Below are positions 44,420-53,596 of a stretch of DNA of 64,000 bases, piece by piece. Source of the stretch: Phycisphaerales bacterium (GTDB lineage: Bacteria; Planctomycetota; Phycisphaerae; Phycisphaerales; UBA1924); assembly GCA_016742075.1 (NCBI GenBank), contig JACVCL010000004.1:1-64000 (forward strand), read 5' to 3'. The notes beneath the pieces were generated by a model. It was given only the letters and a program-made list of their open reading frames with translations. It had not been told where the DNA came from and made no database searches. Every line of letters starts with the position of its first letter. Position 1 is the first letter of the stretch. Made by a program: the position numbers and the translations under genes.

Positions 44420-45001
44420 TCAGGCCCGCGCCGTCTGCATGGCGGCGATCACCTCGTCGGCGATCGCTTCAGGCTCTGTCATCCGGCCGGGGCCTGTCGT
44501 CCGGCAGGCCTGCCAGCCCTCGTCCGGACCAACGACGCGGTAGCCGTCGTCCCGCAGTGTGCGCAGATTGCGCTGGGTCGCGGGCTGGTTCCACATCTCG
44601 GCGTTCATGGACGGCGCGAGGAGCACCGGAGTGCTCCGTCGGTCGATGGCGCTCAGAATGAGCGAGACCACGTCGTCGGCCATGCCGGCGGCGAGCTTGG
44701 CGAGAAAGTCCATCGTGGCCGGGGCGACCACGGCGGCGTCGGCGGCGCGGGCGAGTGAAATGTGCTGCGGGTCGTGGCTCTCCACCTGCTCCCACGCGGA
44801 GGTGTACACGGGCCGCGCCGAGAGCGCCTGGAACGTCAGTGGGGTGATGAACTTGGTCGCCGCCGGTGTCAGGCAGACGGTCACGTCGTGGCCGCGCTGC
44901 GCCAGCCGGCTGACGAGTGTCGCCGCCTTGTACGCGGCGATACCGCCCGTGACCCCAACGATCACCCGTCTGGCGCTGCCTTCCGTGCCGGTCTGCGTCA
45001 A
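44420..45001 (-). CDS. coaC: Phosphopantothenoylcysteine decarboxylase (CoaC-type flavoprotein)
   Basis: HFCD-family flavoprotein that decarboxylates 4'-phosphopantothenoylcysteine in CoA synthesis. Landmarks: VGVTGGIAAYKAATLV, the catalytic His in QHISLA, VVAPATMDFLAKLAAG in the PASANT position, PSMNAEMW, and the flexible-flap Cys in ACRTTGPGRM. It is a stand-alone decarboxylase of 193 residues; the CoaB synthetase half, usually fused, is absent and should be encoded elsewhere. The start appears to be TTG 45001 with GGAG nine bases upstream. Next to rpoZ, a common neighbourhood. Confidence 0.9.
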   Translation of the reverse strand: MTQTGTEGSARRVIVGVTGGIAAYKAATLVSRLAQRGHDVTVCLTPAATKFITPLTFQALSARPVYTSAWEQVESHDPQHISLARAADAAVVAPATMDFLAKLAAGMADDVVSLILSAIDRRSTPVLLAPSMNAEMWNQPATQRNLRTLRDDGYRVVGPDEGWQACRTTGPGRMTEPEAIADEVIAAMQTARA

Positions 45002-45047
45002 GAGAGCGGGCTCCGAATACCCGCGCGTGCCGCGGCGGGGGACGCGA

Positions 45048-45296
45048 TCACTCCGCCGAAGCGGTCAACGCCCGGGCCTCGCGCCCTGAGCCGGAGGGCA
45101 GCTCTTCCATGGCGTGGGTGATCTTGTCCTGCAGGATCTCTTCGATGACCAGTTCGAGATCCGACCGGCCGTGGCGCTCCACGAGCGGACGGGCCCCGTC
45201 CATGATTTGGACGAGGCGGCGCTGGATGAGGGCGCACAGCTTGAACCGGCCGCCGGCCTTGCTGACGATTTCCTCGCTTTTGAGCGCTTCGATCAT
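45048..45296 (-). CDS. rpoZ: RNA polymerase omega subunit
   Basis: An 82-residue omega subunit that stabilises the beta-prime subunit. It shows GGRFKLCALIQRRLVQIMDGARPLV, quoted in part as RFKLCALIQRR, matching the bacterial R-[FY]-x-L-[VA] pattern, followed by the acidic LVIEEILQDKI helix. AAGGA lies about 11 bases upstream. The gene order rpoZ-coaC is common in other bacteria (with gmk before it), which supports the call; gmk is not here. It diverges from the DUF3553 gene with 219 bases between. Confidence 0.9.
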   Translation of the reverse strand: MIEALKSEEIVSKAGGRFKLCALIQRRLVQIMDGARPLVERHGRSDLELVIEEILQDKITHAMEELPSGSGREARALTASAE

Positions 45297-45515
45297 TGCG
45301 GCTTGATTCCTTGCAGAACTTGTGTCAGACTTCCCGTATCAGTGCCGTCGGCCCCAAGGCGTTCCGGGGAACCGCGGCCGAGGGGTTGTCGAATCGAACA
45401 GTGTAGGCGGGGTCCGCACGCCCCGCAACGGGCTGTCTTTCGGCCCGACTTCCGCCGCCGAGCACGCTCGCGCGGCCCACCCGCGGGCCCCATCCCGCAC
45501 TCGGACCACCATCCC

Positions 45516-46199
45516 ATGTCCGCGGCACCATCCTTCAAGTTCGGCGACCGGGTCGTCCACATGGCGCGCCCCGAGTGGGGTATCGGCGTGATCACGGCGG
45601 CCCAGGCCATCACCGACAACGGTCGGCCCTGCCAGAGGCTCACCATCCGCTTCGATCGCGAGGGGCTCAAGACCCTCTCGACGGCCTTCGCTCATCTGCG
45701 GCCGGCCGAGCACGTCGAGTTCCCGGCCGGAACCCCGGCGCACCCGGCCCCCGCCGCGGCACCGGCGGCCGCGCCGGCCACGCCGCCGGGGGAGGCGCCC
45801 GCGGCCACCGCGGGGGCCTCGGGGCTGGGCTGGCTCGCCACGCTCGAAGGGGGCAATCCGGCGGAGCGCATGGCCCACCTGCCCGAGCCGGCGACCGACC
45901 CGTTCTCGACGCTGGCCGCCCGTCTGAAGGCCACCTTGGAGCTCTACAGGTTCTCGGACGCTGGCCGGTCGCTGCTCGACTGGGCGGCGATGCAGACCGG
46001 CCTGAAGGACCCCCTCACCCGCTTCAACCGCCACGAGCTGGAGGTGTTCTTCAAGCGATTCGCCATCGAGCGCGACGATCACCTCAAGAAGCTCGTCGCC
46101 GAATCCCAGCGCAAGGAACCGGGCCTGCTCGACCGCCTGGCCGGCGCGGCGGGCCCCGACGCCCGGTCGGCGCTGCGCCGCATCCACGCCGGGCGTTGA
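45516..46199 (+). CDS. DUF3553-like protein
   Basis: A 227-residue protein. Residues 8-60 (KFGDRVVHMARPEWGIGVIT, then RLTIRFDREGLKTLSTAFAHL) form a DUF3553/Tudor-like beta barrel like the one at the C-terminus of UvrD or in CarD/RapA, which binds proteins or RNA polymerase. A 40-residue Ala/Pro linker follows, then a helical C-terminal domain (about 115-225) with LAARLKATLELYRFSDAGR. Role unknown; a transcription or repair partner is possible. The ORF-track start at 45114 overlaps rpoZ and was rejected. Confidence 0.7.
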   Translation: MSAAPSFKFGDRVVHMARPEWGIGVITAAQAITDNGRPCQRLTIRFDREGLKTLSTAFAHLRPAEHVEFPAGTPAHPAPAAAPAAAPATPPGEAPAATAGASGLGWLATLEGGNPAERMAHLPEPATDPFSTLAARLKATLELYRFSDAGRSLLDWAAMQTGLKDPLTRFNRHELEVFFKRFAIERDDHLKKLVAESQRKEPGLLDRLAGAAGPDARSALRRIHAGR

Positions 46200-46481
46200 T
46201 CGCGGGAAACACGCGTTACAGACGGACCGGGGAAACCGCCCGCGGCCGCCGCCTTGGCACGCGCAGCCCCGCGACGGATTATCGGCCGAGCCGCCGCTGC
46301 TTCGACCCGGAACCGACGCAACCCAAGTGTCTCTCGGACGTACGCGATGTCCCGGGGGCCAACCCGGCATCCCCGGTCCTGCTGCGCACGGGTGCTGGCC
46401 CGGCGGTTGCCCAACTGCTCCTCCGTCCCCGCCGCTCGGCCGGGGTGACAACACACACAGACAGGCAGGAGAGACGGTTCC

Positions 46482-46778
46482 ATGAACGAGCACGACTTCC
46501 AGCAGAAGCTCACCGAGCTGATCGGCCAGATCGAGGGCCTCCCCGAGGGCTCGCGAGAGCAGCTCGCCAAGCTCGCAGAAGAGACCAAGGACCGTCACAA
46601 CAAGATCCGGCAGACCGTGAAGGATCTTCAGGACTCGATGGACTACCTGCGGCTGTCGGTGAAGTACCTGGTCTTCGACCTGGAGGCCACCCGCCGCGAG
46701 AACGAGTACCTCCGCAAGATGCTCGAGCAGTCGGCAGGCGAAGGCCCGCACGCAGGCGAGGAGCCCCGCGGAGACTGA
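46482..46778 (+). CDS. Small conserved coiled-coil protein
   Basis: A 98-residue protein, mainly one long helix: EFQQKLTELIGQIEGL-like start (here HDFQQKLTELIGQIEGLPEG), a conserved EETKDRHNKIRQTVKDLQDS segment and LVFDLEATRRENEYLRKML with leucine heptads. It looks like the small planctomycete 'transcriptional regulator-like' coiled-coil proteins, but no DNA-binding motif is evident. A GGAGAG ribosome-binding site is present. Preceded by 282 bases without a gene, in which I see only GC-rich sequence, one possible -10 (TTATCG at about 46278) and no ORF or hairpin of note. Confidence 0.65.
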   Translation: MNEHDFQQKLTELIGQIEGLPEGSREQLAKLAEETKDRHNKIRQTVKDLQDSMDYLRLSVKYLVFDLEATRRENEYLRKMLEQSAGEGPHAGEEPRGD

Positions 46779-46864
46779 CGCCGCCCGGAGAGCGAGAGAG
46801 ATGCGGCGCCGCCGCCCGGAAGGGTCGCGGGCTGCTTGCTCCGAAGTCTTCCACCCTCCCGGAC

Positions 46865-46907
46865 ACGACCCGCCGACGGCCACGCACAGGGGCTCTCGGC
46901 GGGTCGT
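46865..46907. terminator. Long hairpin between convergent genes
   Basis: A perfect 12-bp stem ACGACCCGCCGA / TCGGCGGGTCGT with a 19-base loop, between the ends of the small coiled-coil gene and the glycosyltransferase gene. The T-run on the right is weak (TTCCATTTCC), so termination may be Rho-assisted; the position fits a bidirectional terminator. Confidence 0.6.
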
Positions 46908-46933
46908 TCCATTTCCGGGAAGAGCGGCCCGCT

Positions 46934-48712
46934 CTACCGCGCCCCGCACCACTCCCGCCACATGCTCCGGTAGGCCGCCTCGATCGACCGGGTCAACGCG
47001 GCCCCGTCGCAGAGCGGGGACGAGCGCACCCGGCCCCGCAGCCCGGCCCGGAGCTCGCCCCGCCGAGCCGGCTGCCCAGCCAGATCGGCCGCGATCGCGG
47101 CGAACGCCTCTGGGCTGTCGGCGACCAGATCAGCCAGGCCGGCCGCGTGCAGCAGGCTCACCCCGACCCGTGACGCGTGGAACCGCCCGGCCAGGGTGAC
47201 CACGGGGACACCCATCCAGAGCGCCTCGCACGTGGTCGTGGTGCCGTGGTAGGGGTAGGTGTCGAGGGCGATATCGACGCGCTGGTAGGTCGCGAGGTGC
47301 TCGCCGGCGCTTCTGGTGGGCGGCAGCAGTTCGACCCGCACCGGGTCGATCCCCCGCTCCGTGAGCCGGGCCGCAAGCCGCTCTCGAACAGACGCGTCCC
47401 CGAGGAGTCCTGACTTGAGCAGCAGCCGCGACCCGGGCACGCGGGCCATCACGGCCGCGAAGAGGCCGATGGTCTCCGGCGAGATCTTCATCGCCGCGTT
47501 GAAGCAGCCGAACGTCACCCCCCTGCCGGCGGCGCCGGAGGGGCGCGTACCGGGAAGCGCCGAGGCCTCTGCAGCGTCGGCCTCGTCGGGGGTGTAGCAG
47601 AGAAAGCACCTCGGCAGCCGCCACAACCGCTCGGTGTGCTCGGCGGTCGTCTCGGGCGTGTCGGGATCGGTGAGCGCATCCACGATCCGCCAGTCGATCT
47701 CCGGCACGCCGGTGGTGCCCGGGTAGCCGCAGTACGTCACCTGCACCGGCGCCGGCCTGCGTCCGAACACCGCCAGCCGCGAGGCGGTGGTGTGCCCGGA
47801 GAGATCCACAAGCACGTCAACCCTGTCGCGCTGAACGAGCTGCGCGACCCGTGCGTCGTCGACGCCGTGGATGCTCCGCCACACGCGGCAACGGGCCTTG
47901 AGCCGGGCCGTGACTTCATCCTCGAGCGTGGAGGCGTGGTAGGCGCACACCTCGTACCCGTCGGGATCGTGATGGTCGAAGATCGCCGAGATGAAGTACG
48001 CCACCGAGTGCCGCCGCAAGTCGGGCGAGACGTAGCCGATGCGCAGTCGGCGCTCCGGGTCGCGGGTGTTGGTGGGCGGCTTGCTCGGCCGGCTCACCGC
48101 GCGGCCGTAGGCCCGGTGCCACGCCATGCGCTCCTCGCGCGTGACGGACGTGCCGTAGTTCGAGAGGCTGCACAGCTGATGCAGCACCACGGGGTGATCG
48201 GGCGCCGCGGCGAGCGCGCCCCGGGCGGCCTCGATGGCCTCCTCGCACCGGGCGGCTTCCTGGAGCATGGAGGCGAGCGTGGCCCGTGGCTCGGCGGCCG
48301 CGGGGTCGAGCGCGATCGCCCGCCGGTACGCCCGCTCGGCCCCGGCGACATCGGGCAGATCCCGCAGGGCCGTCGCCAGCCCCATCCACGCGGCGTAGCT
48401 GTCGGGGTAGCGGTCGGCGGCGGTCCGAAAGATCTCGGCCGCCTCGGCCCGCCGCCCGAGGGAGAGCAGCGCCTGGCCGAGGTAGCCCTGGAAGTCGAAG
48501 TCCCCCGGGAAGAAAGAAATTCCCCGCAGGCACGCCGCCTCGGCGTCGGCCGCCCGGCCGGTCTTCATCTGCACGACGATCAGCGACTTCAGCGCCTCGG
48601 GCGAGCGGGGCTCCCGCTCGACCAGGCGCACGAGCATGCGCCACGCGTCACCGTCGCGCCCCGAGGCGAGGGCCGCCGCGGCATCTTGAAGAACTCGTTC
48701 GGCGCTCGGCAT
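46934..48712 (-). CDS. TPR-containing GT41-type glycosyltransferase (OGT/SPINDLY-like)
   Basis: A 592-residue protein: N-terminal TPR repeats (about 1-170, units like [20 protein letters not shown] and [12 protein letters not shown]) followed by a GT41 catalytic domain. [53 protein letters not shown] and the nucleotide-binding [17 protein letters not shown] with GVPVVTL are the O-GlcNAc transferase signatures, including the His of the catalytic region. Probably transfers a sugar from a UDP-sugar to protein in the cytoplasm. The ORF-track N-terminus beyond 48712 is not part of the gene; start MPSAERVL. Confidence 0.88.
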   Translation of the reverse strand: MPSAERVLQDAAAALASGRDGDAWRMLVRLVEREPRSPEALKSLIVVQMKTGRAADAEAACLRGISFFPGDFDFQGYLGQALLSLGRRAEAAEIFRTAADRYPDSYAAWMGLATALRDLPDVAGAERAYRRAIALDPAAAEPRATLASMLQEAARCEEAIEAARGALAAAPDHPVVLHQLCSLSNYGTSVTREERMAWHRAYGRAVSRPSKPPTNTRDPERRLRIGYVSPDLRRHSVAYFISAIFDHHDPDGYEVCAYHASTLEDEVTARLKARCRVWRSIHGVDDARVAQLVQRDRVDVLVDLSGHTTASRLAVFGRRPAPVQVTYCGYPGTTGVPEIDWRIVDALTDPDTPETTAEHTERLWRLPRCFLCYTPDEADAAEASALPGTRPSGAAGRGVTFGCFNAAMKISPETIGLFAAVMARVPGSRLLLKSGLLGDASVRERLAARLTERGIDPVRVELLPPTRSAGEHLATYQRVDIALDTYPYHGTTTTCEALWMGVPVVTLAGRFHASRVGVSLLHAAGLADLVADSPEAFAAIAADLAGQPARRGELRAGLRGRVRSSPLCDGAALTRSIEAAYRSMWREWCGAR

Positions 48713-48719
48713 TCGGCCG

Positions 48720-48725
48720 ATTCTA
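48720..48725 (-). promoter_or_regulatory. -10 box (TAGAAT) just before the GT41 start
   Basis: TAGAAT on the minus strand ends seven bases before ATG 48712, with no Shine-Dalgarno. Another candidate leaderless start. Confidence 0.45.
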
Positions 48726-48779
48726 ACCGGCGCCCAAGGCACGAGGCCCCGTTGCACCGGCCGGGTCGACCGCCGCTGC

Positions 48780-48797
48780 TCGTAGCCTATGCTACGA
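48780..48797. promoter_or_regulatory. 18-bp palindromic operator candidate of the metal transporter operon
   Basis: TCGTAGC-CTAT-GCTACGA: 7-bp perfect arms and a 4-base centre, about 25-42 bases before the binding-protein ATG. It contains TATGCT (48788-48793), the -10 hexamer also seen before a tRNA and the phosphohexomutase gene. A protein bound here would block RNA polymerase. The form (AT-centred, inverted arms) is what DtxR/MntR proteins bind, though the bases differ from known boxes. Confidence 0.5.
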
Positions 48798-48821
48798 ACG
48801 CCCGCACGCCCAGGAACACCG

Positions 48822-49919
48822 ATGATGCGACATCTCACGCTGCACGCTCCAACGCTCCGCGCTGCGCTTCTGCTGCTGGCCGCCGCGTTCCTCGCGGCCG
48901 TCGCCGCGTGTTCCGAGCGGTCATCCCCGGACGCCCCGAAGACCGGGCCCGCGGCGCAGCCCTCGGTGCCATACCGCGCCGTGGCCACCGTCGGCATGGT
49001 CGGGGATATCGTCCGCCGCGTAGCGGGCGACCGCGCCAAGGTCTGGGTGCTCATGGGGTCGGGCGTCGATCCTCACCTCTACAAGCCGACGCGCGCCGAT
49101 GTCTCGGCGATGCTCGAAGCCGACATCGTGTTCTACAACGGCCTGATGCTCGAGGGGAAGATGACGGATGCCCTCGTCCGCGTCGCGGCCACGCGGCCCG
49201 TGCACGCCGTGACCGAGCTTCTCGAAGAGACCGACCGCCTCCGCCCCAAGGAAGACGCCTCCGGGCACTACGACCCGCACGTGTGGATGGATCCCGTCCG
49301 ATGGGGCCGAACCGTCGACGTCGTGCGAGACCGGCTCTCGGCGTTCGACCCCGCCGGCGCGGCGGCGTACAGCGCCAACGCCGAGAGGCTGAGCGGCGAG
49401 ATCCGCTCGCTTCACGAGTACGCCGCCGGAGTGCTCGCCACGGTCCCGGAGCGCTCGCGCGTGCTCGTCACGGCGCACGACGCCTTCAACTACCTTGCCT
49501 CGCGCTACGGGTTCGAGGTGCTCGGGATCCAGGGGCTCTCCACCGAGTCGGAGGCGGGAGTGCAGGACATCGAGCGGATCGTCCGCGTTCTGGTCGAGCG
49601 GGCGATCCCGGCGGTTTTCGTCGAGACCACGGTCGCCGACCGGAACGTCCGGGCCCTGATCGCCGGGGCCAAAGCCAAGGGGCAGGACGTGATCATCGGC
49701 GGCAGCCTCTTCTCCGACGCCATGGGCGCCCCCGGGACCTACGAGGGCACCTACATCGGCATGATCGACCACAACGTCACGACCATCGCGCGTGCGCTCG
49801 GCGGCCGCGCCCCGGAGCGCGGCATGAGCGGCCGGCTGGCCACGCCCGAGTCAACGGCTCCGAGCGGATCGGCCCGGCCCGCTTCGACCGATCGGCCTTC
49901 GGCGGAGGGCGCACGGTGA
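48822..49919 (+). CDS. Metal (Mn/Zn/Fe) ABC transporter substrate-binding lipoprotein
   Basis: Cluster A-I metal-binding protein (TroA/MntA/ZnuA family). It has a lipoprotein signal ([13 protein letters not shown], Cys30). Metal ligands: His in [10 protein letters not shown], His in DPHVWMDP, Glu in LSTESEAG and Asp in [10 protein letters not shown]. The His-His-Glu-Asp set and the lack of a His-rich loop favour manganese (or iron) over zinc. Start ATG 48822 (or 48825) follows AGGA; the ORF-track ATG at 48789 lies in the palindrome. The C-terminal 35 residues are a low-complexity tail. Overlaps the ATPase gene by GTGA. Confidence 0.9.
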   Translation: MMRHLTLHAPTLRAALLLLAAAFLAAVAACSERSSPDAPKTGPAAQPSVPYRAVATVGMVGDIVRRVAGDRAKVWVLMGSGVDPHLYKPTRADVSAMLEADIVFYNGLMLEGKMTDALVRVAATRPVHAVTELLEETDRLRPKEDASGHYDPHVWMDPVRWGRTVDVVRDRLSAFDPAGAAAYSANAERLSGEIRSLHEYAAGVLATVPERSRVLVTAHDAFNYLASRYGFEVLGIQGLSTESEAGVQDIERIVRVLVERAIPAVFVETTVADRNVRALIAGAKAKGQDVIIGGSLFSDAMGAPGTYEGTYIGMIDHNVTTIARALGGRAPERGMSGRLATPESTAPSGSARPASTDRPSAEGAR

Positions 49920-50791
49920 CCGATCGCCCCCCCCCCACGCCCACGCCCGGGACGGTTGCGGCAACGCAGGCGCCTCGGCCCGGCGGCCTCGCCGACCGGC
50001 CGGAGCACTCACCGGAATCGCCTCTGTCGATCCACGACGTCACGGTGGCGTACCACCGCCGGCCGGTGCTGTGGGACATCGACTACGACGCGCCCCCGGT
50101 GGCGCCCGACTCAGGCCGGCTCATCGCCATCGTCGGTCCGAACGGCGCTGGCAAGTCGACGCTCATCAAGGCCTGCCTGGGTCTGGTGCCCCGAGCATCG
50201 GGCACGGTGGAGGTCTTCGGTCTGCCCGCCGAGCGCCAGCGGGCGATCATCGGGTATGTGCCTCAGCGGGAGAGTGTCGACTGGGATTTTCCCGTGTCGG
50301 CGCTCGACGTGGTGGCGATGGGGCTGTACGGGCGTATCGGATGGTTCCGCCCGGTGACCCGCCGCTGGCGCGAGCGCGCACGGGCGGCGCTCGATCAGGT
50401 GGGGCTCGCCGATCTGGCGGGTCGCCAGATCTCGCAGCTCTCGGGCGGTCAGCAGCAGAGGGTGTTCCTCGCCCGCGCCCTCGCCCAGGACGCGCGGCTC
50501 TATTTCATGGACGAGCCCTTCGCCGGTGTCGACGCCGCCACCGAGCGGGCGATCGTCGACGTGCTGCGGGACTTTCGCGCCCGAGGCCGAACCGTCGTCG
50601 TGGTACATCACGCCCTGGCCACGGTGCCCGAGTACTTCGACGACGTGCTGCTCCTGAACATGCGCATCGTCGCGGCCGGTCCGGTCGAGACCACATTCAC
50701 GAAAGACAACCTGCGCAAGACCTACGGCGGCCGGTTGACGCTCCTGGACCAGGCCGCGCAGGCGCTGGCTCTGGCCGAGGAACCCCGATAG
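49916..50791 (+). CDS. Metal ABC transporter ATP-binding protein
   Basis: Cytoplasmic ATPase of the Mn/Zn importer. After a 35-residue proline-rich leader come Walker [10 protein letters not shown] (about 80-88), the Q-loop [13 protein letters not shown] typical of MntB/ZnuC, signature LSGGQQQR, Walker B LYFMDEPF and the H-loop His in VVHHAL. GTG start overlapping the binding-protein stop; the huge ORF-track frame (47636) is not real upstream of here. The permease gene starts six bases after its stop. Confidence 0.93.
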   Translation: MTDRPPPTPTPGTVAATQAPRPGGLADRPEHSPESPLSIHDVTVAYHRRPVLWDIDYDAPPVAPDSGRLIAIVGPNGAGKSTLIKACLGLVPRASGTVEVFGLPAERQRAIIGYVPQRESVDWDFPVSALDVVAMGLYGRIGWFRPVTRRWRERARAALDQVGLADLAGRQISQLSGGQQQRVFLARALAQDARLYFMDEPFAGVDAATERAIVDVLRDFRARGRTVVVVHHALATVPEYFDDVLLLNMRIVAAGPVETTFTKDNLRKTYGGRLTLLDQAAQALALAEEPR

Positions 50792-50797
50792 CCCGGA

Positions 50798-52150
50798 ATG
50801 TCGCTCACCGACACATCCATCTCGTTCCCGCCGTGGTCCCAGGTGTTCGACGTGCTGGCGTTCCGGCAGGGGTACAACACCTCCGCGGTGGTGCTGGGCA
50901 CCACCTTGCTGGGGCTGGCCGCGGGCACCGTCGGGGTCTTCACGCTGCTGCGGCGGCGGGCCCTGATGGGCGACGTGCTGGCGCACGCCACGCTCCCCGG
51001 GATCGCGCTGGCGTTCCTGGCCGCGACGGCGCTGGGCATGGAGGGCCGTTCCCTGCCGGTGCTTCTCCTCGGGGCGGCGGCGACGGCGGTTCTCGCCGCC
51101 GCCGCGGTGCAGGCCGTCACGCGCCACACGCGCCTGACCGAGGACACCGCGATGGCCGCGGCGCTCTCCGTGTTCTTTGGCGTGGGCGTCGTGCTGCTCA
51201 TGGTCATCGCGCGGATGCCCGTCGGGAACCAGGGCGGGCTCAAGACGTTCATTCTCGGCCAGACGGCCGCGATGACCGGGCGCGACACGATGCTGATCGG
51301 GGGCCTGGCCTTGGCGGCGTTCGTCGTCACCGGGCTGGTCTACAAGGAACTGCGACTGGTCTGCTTCGACGCGGGCTACGCCCGGGCCAGAGGCTGGCCC
51401 GTCGGGGCGCTCGATCTGCTGATGATGGCGCTCGTCGTCACCATCACCGTGGTCGGGCTTCAGGCGGTGGGCCTGGTGCTCGTGATCGCCCTGGTCATCA
51501 TCCCCCCCACCGCCGCGAGATTCTGGACGAGCCAACTCGGCGTAATGCTGCCCGTCTCGGCGGCGATCGGGGCCATCTCGGGGTATCTGGGCGCCGCCGT
51601 GTCGGCGCTCATCCCGCGGCTGCCCACGGGCGCCATCATCGTGCTGACCGCCGGCGCGGTGTTCATCGTCTCGATGCTCGCGGCGCCCCACAGGGGCCTG
51701 CTGGCCACGGCGCTGCGTGCCCTGGCGCTCCGCCGCCGCACCGCCGAGCACCACGTTCTCCGGGCGCTCTTCGAGTCGCGGGAGACCGGCGCGCCGCCGA
51801 GCCTGCGTGAGCTCCGCGGCATCGGCGGCGCGGTGGCCAGGCTCGACCGCCGCGGCCTGCTCACCGGCCGGGGTGCCTCGATGGCCCTGACCGCCCGGGG
51901 GCTTTCCCAGGCCGCCCAGATCACCCGCAACCACCGGCTGTGGGAGCAGTTCCTCGTCGACTACGCCGAGCTCGCCCCATCGCACGTCGACTTCTCGGCC
52001 GACCGCGTCGAGCACGTTCTCACGCCCGATCTCGTCGCCGAACTCGAGGCCGCCGCCGCCGCCCGCGGCCGACTGCCGACGCCCGCCGGGGCCGAGCTGA
52101 TCCCCAGCGTGCACCCGCTCCGATCGCCCGACGCCGGAGGCGGGCCATGA
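50798..52150 (+). CDS. Metal ABC permease fused to a DtxR/MntR-like regulator domain
   Basis: A 450-residue protein. Residues 1-305 are a ZnuB/MntC-type permease (ABC-3) with eight or nine helices, including RRRALMGDVLAHATLPGIALAF and QAVGLVLVIALVIIPPTAARF (shortened). From about 316 a winged helix follows (HHVLRALFES, then VARLDRRGLLTG and ALTARG), then the DtxR metal-binding/dimerisation part RNHRLWEQFLVDY and RVEHVLTPDLVAELE, keeping the His of RxHRL and the Glu-His pair that bind Mn/Fe in MntR/DtxR. Coupled by ATGA to a second permease built the same way. The topology puts the fused domain in the cytoplasm. Confidence 0.9.
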   Translation: MSLTDTSISFPPWSQVFDVLAFRQGYNTSAVVLGTTLLGLAAGTVGVFTLLRRRALMGDVLAHATLPGIALAFLAATALGMEGRSLPVLLLGAAATAVLAAAAVQAVTRHTRLTEDTAMAAALSVFFGVGVVLLMVIARMPVGNQGGLKTFILGQTAAMTGRDTMLIGGLALAAFVVTGLVYKELRLVCFDAGYARARGWPVGALDLLMMALVVTITVVGLQAVGLVLVIALVIIPPTAARFWTSQLGVMLPVSAAIGAISGYLGAAVSALIPRLPTGAIIVLTAGAVFIVSMLAAPHRGLLATALRALALRRRTAEHHVLRALFESRETGAPPSLRELRGIGGAVARLDRRGLLTGRGASMALTARGLSQAAQITRNHRLWEQFLVDYAELAPSHVDFSADRVEHVLTPDLVAELEAAAAARGRLPTPAGAELIPSVHPLRSPDAGGGP

Positions 52151-53484
52151 CGACGCTCGCCCAGCAGTTCTGGACCATGGACGTGCCGGCCGGACTCACG
52201 GCGGTTTTCGCCGCGCTCGCCTGCGGGGTGCTCGGCTCTTTTCTCGTGCTCCGCAAGCAGGCGCTCATGGGCGATGCGATCAGCCACGCCGTGCTGCCGG
52301 GGATTGTGATCGCGTTCCTGCTGACCGGCTCCCGGGCCACGCTGCCGGTGCTGGTCGGCGCGGCCGTCGCGGGGGTTCTCACGGTCGTGCTCGTCGAGGC
52401 CCTCTGCCGGCTCGCGCGCGTCGAGGCCCAGGCGTCGATGGGCGTGGTGTTCTCGTTGCTCTTTGCGCTCGGCGTGATCCTCGTGCGGCGGACCGCCGAC
52501 CGTGTCGACCTCGATCCCGACTGCGTGCTCTACGGCCAGCTCGAGACGATCTTCTGGGAGCGCCTGACCGGACCCGTCGCCCTGCTCGATCCGACCGTTT
52601 GGGCCGATGCGCCCCACCAGCTCGCCAGCACGGGCGCCATCGCGCTGCTCAGTGTCGCGGCCGTGACGATCCTGTTCAAGGAGCTTCGCATCGCCGCGTT
52701 CGACCCCGGGCTGGCCACGGCCCAGGGTTTCCGAGCCGGCGTCCTGCACTACGTGCTCATGGTGCTGGTCGCGTGCGCGGTCGTCGCGAGCTTTGAAGCC
52801 GTGGGCTCCATCCTTGTCGTGGCGATGCTGGTGTGCCCCGCGGCCTCAGCCCGCCTGCTCACCGACCGGCTTTCGTCTCACGTGTGGCTCAGCGCGCTGA
52901 TCTCCGCCGCCAGCGCGGCCGCGGGATACGTGATCGCCGGCTTCGGGCCCGCCGCGGTGGCCCGCCTCACCGGATGGGACATCGCCGGCGAAGCCCTCTC
53001 GGCGTCGGGCATGATCGCGGCCACTTCGGGGCTGGTGCTCGCGGCCGCGATCTTCCTGGCGCCGTCGCACGGCGTGGTGGCCAGGGCCATCCGACGCCGG
53101 CGCCTGCGGGCCCGCATCGACCGGGAAGATCTTCTCGCCAGCCTCTTCCGCGACGAGGAACAGCACCGGCCCTCGGATGCCGCGGTGTTCCGCGCGGCGA
53201 CAGTCCGGGCTGCACGCCGTCTGGGCCAGGTCGACTTCGAACCCGGCGGAACGCGCATCCGGCTCACCGAGTCTGGCCGCACAGAGGCACGGCGGCTCAT
53301 CCGCGCCCACCGTCTCTGGGAGGGCTACCTGGTTGATGAGCTGGGGGCCCGGCCCGACCAGGTCCACCGCACCGCCACGGAGCTCGAGCACGTCACCGAC
53401 GCCGCGATGGACCGTGAGCTGGCGCCCCCCGGCGCCGAACGGCGCGACCAGAGCGGCAAGCCGGTCCCACCCCGCGACTCCTGA
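52147..53484 (+). CDS. Second metal ABC permease fused to a DtxR/MntR-like domain
   Basis: A 445-residue ABC-3 permease (residues 1-310: [22 protein letters not shown] in part; [23 protein letters not shown] in part) followed by its own winged helix (about 322-385, [11 protein letters not shown], then RIRLTESGR) and metal/dimerisation part [16 protein letters not shown] and [15 protein letters not shown]. The Glu-His pair and RxHRLW are kept. Its end (GKPVPP) resembles the H-P-x-G-x-P-I-P segment of DtxR. Only 30-35% similar by eye to the first permease, so this is an old duplication. Last gene of the operon. Confidence 0.9.
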   Translation: MTTLAQQFWTMDVPAGLTAVFAALACGVLGSFLVLRKQALMGDAISHAVLPGIVIAFLLTGSRATLPVLVGAAVAGVLTVVLVEALCRLARVEAQASMGVVFSLLFALGVILVRRTADRVDLDPDCVLYGQLETIFWERLTGPVALLDPTVWADAPHQLASTGAIALLSVAAVTILFKELRIAAFDPGLATAQGFRAGVLHYVLMVLVACAVVASFEAVGSILVVAMLVCPAASARLLTDRLSSHVWLSALISAASAAAGYVIAGFGPAAVARLTGWDIAGEALSASGMIAATSGLVLAAAIFLAPSHGVVARAIRRRRLRARIDREDLLASLFRDEEQHRPSDAAVFRAATVRAARRLGQVDFEPGGTRIRLTESGRTEARRLIRAHRLWEGYLVDELGARPDQVHRTATELEHVTDAAMDRELAPPGAERRDQSGKPVPPRDS

Positions 53485-53514
53485 CGGCGGCACGCCCGCC
53501 GGACACTCCGCAAG

Positions 53515-53588
53515 TGGCTCCGCCGGGATTCGAACCCGGGACCAAGGGATTATGAGTCCCACGCTCTGGACCGCTGAGCTACGGAGCC
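53515..53588 (-). tRNA. tRNA with CAU anticodon (Ile2 or elongator Met)
   Basis: Full cloverleaf: 7-bp acceptor stem GGCTCCG/CGGAGCC, D arm, anticodon loop CTCATAA (CAU), T arm with GGTTCGAATCC, discriminator A. The 1-72 pair is G-C, so it is not the initiator. The variable region CTTGGTC after the anticodon stem matches E. coli tRNA-Ile2 better than elongator tRNA-Met, so the CAU may be lysidinylated to read AUA. The CCA end is not encoded. Confidence 0.93.
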
Positions 53589-53596
53589 GCGTTCGG

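Noticed and set aside
47636-49915. Upstream part of the 1051-residue ORF ending at 50791
   Set aside because: Only the last 291 residues match a metal ABC ATPase, beginning at a GTG that overlaps the preceding stop; the rest is antisense to GT41 and out of frame with the binding protein.
50111-52114. 667-residue minus-strand ORF across the metal ABC genes
   Set aside because: Runs across two well-supported plus-strand genes; Arg/Gln/His-rich shadow.
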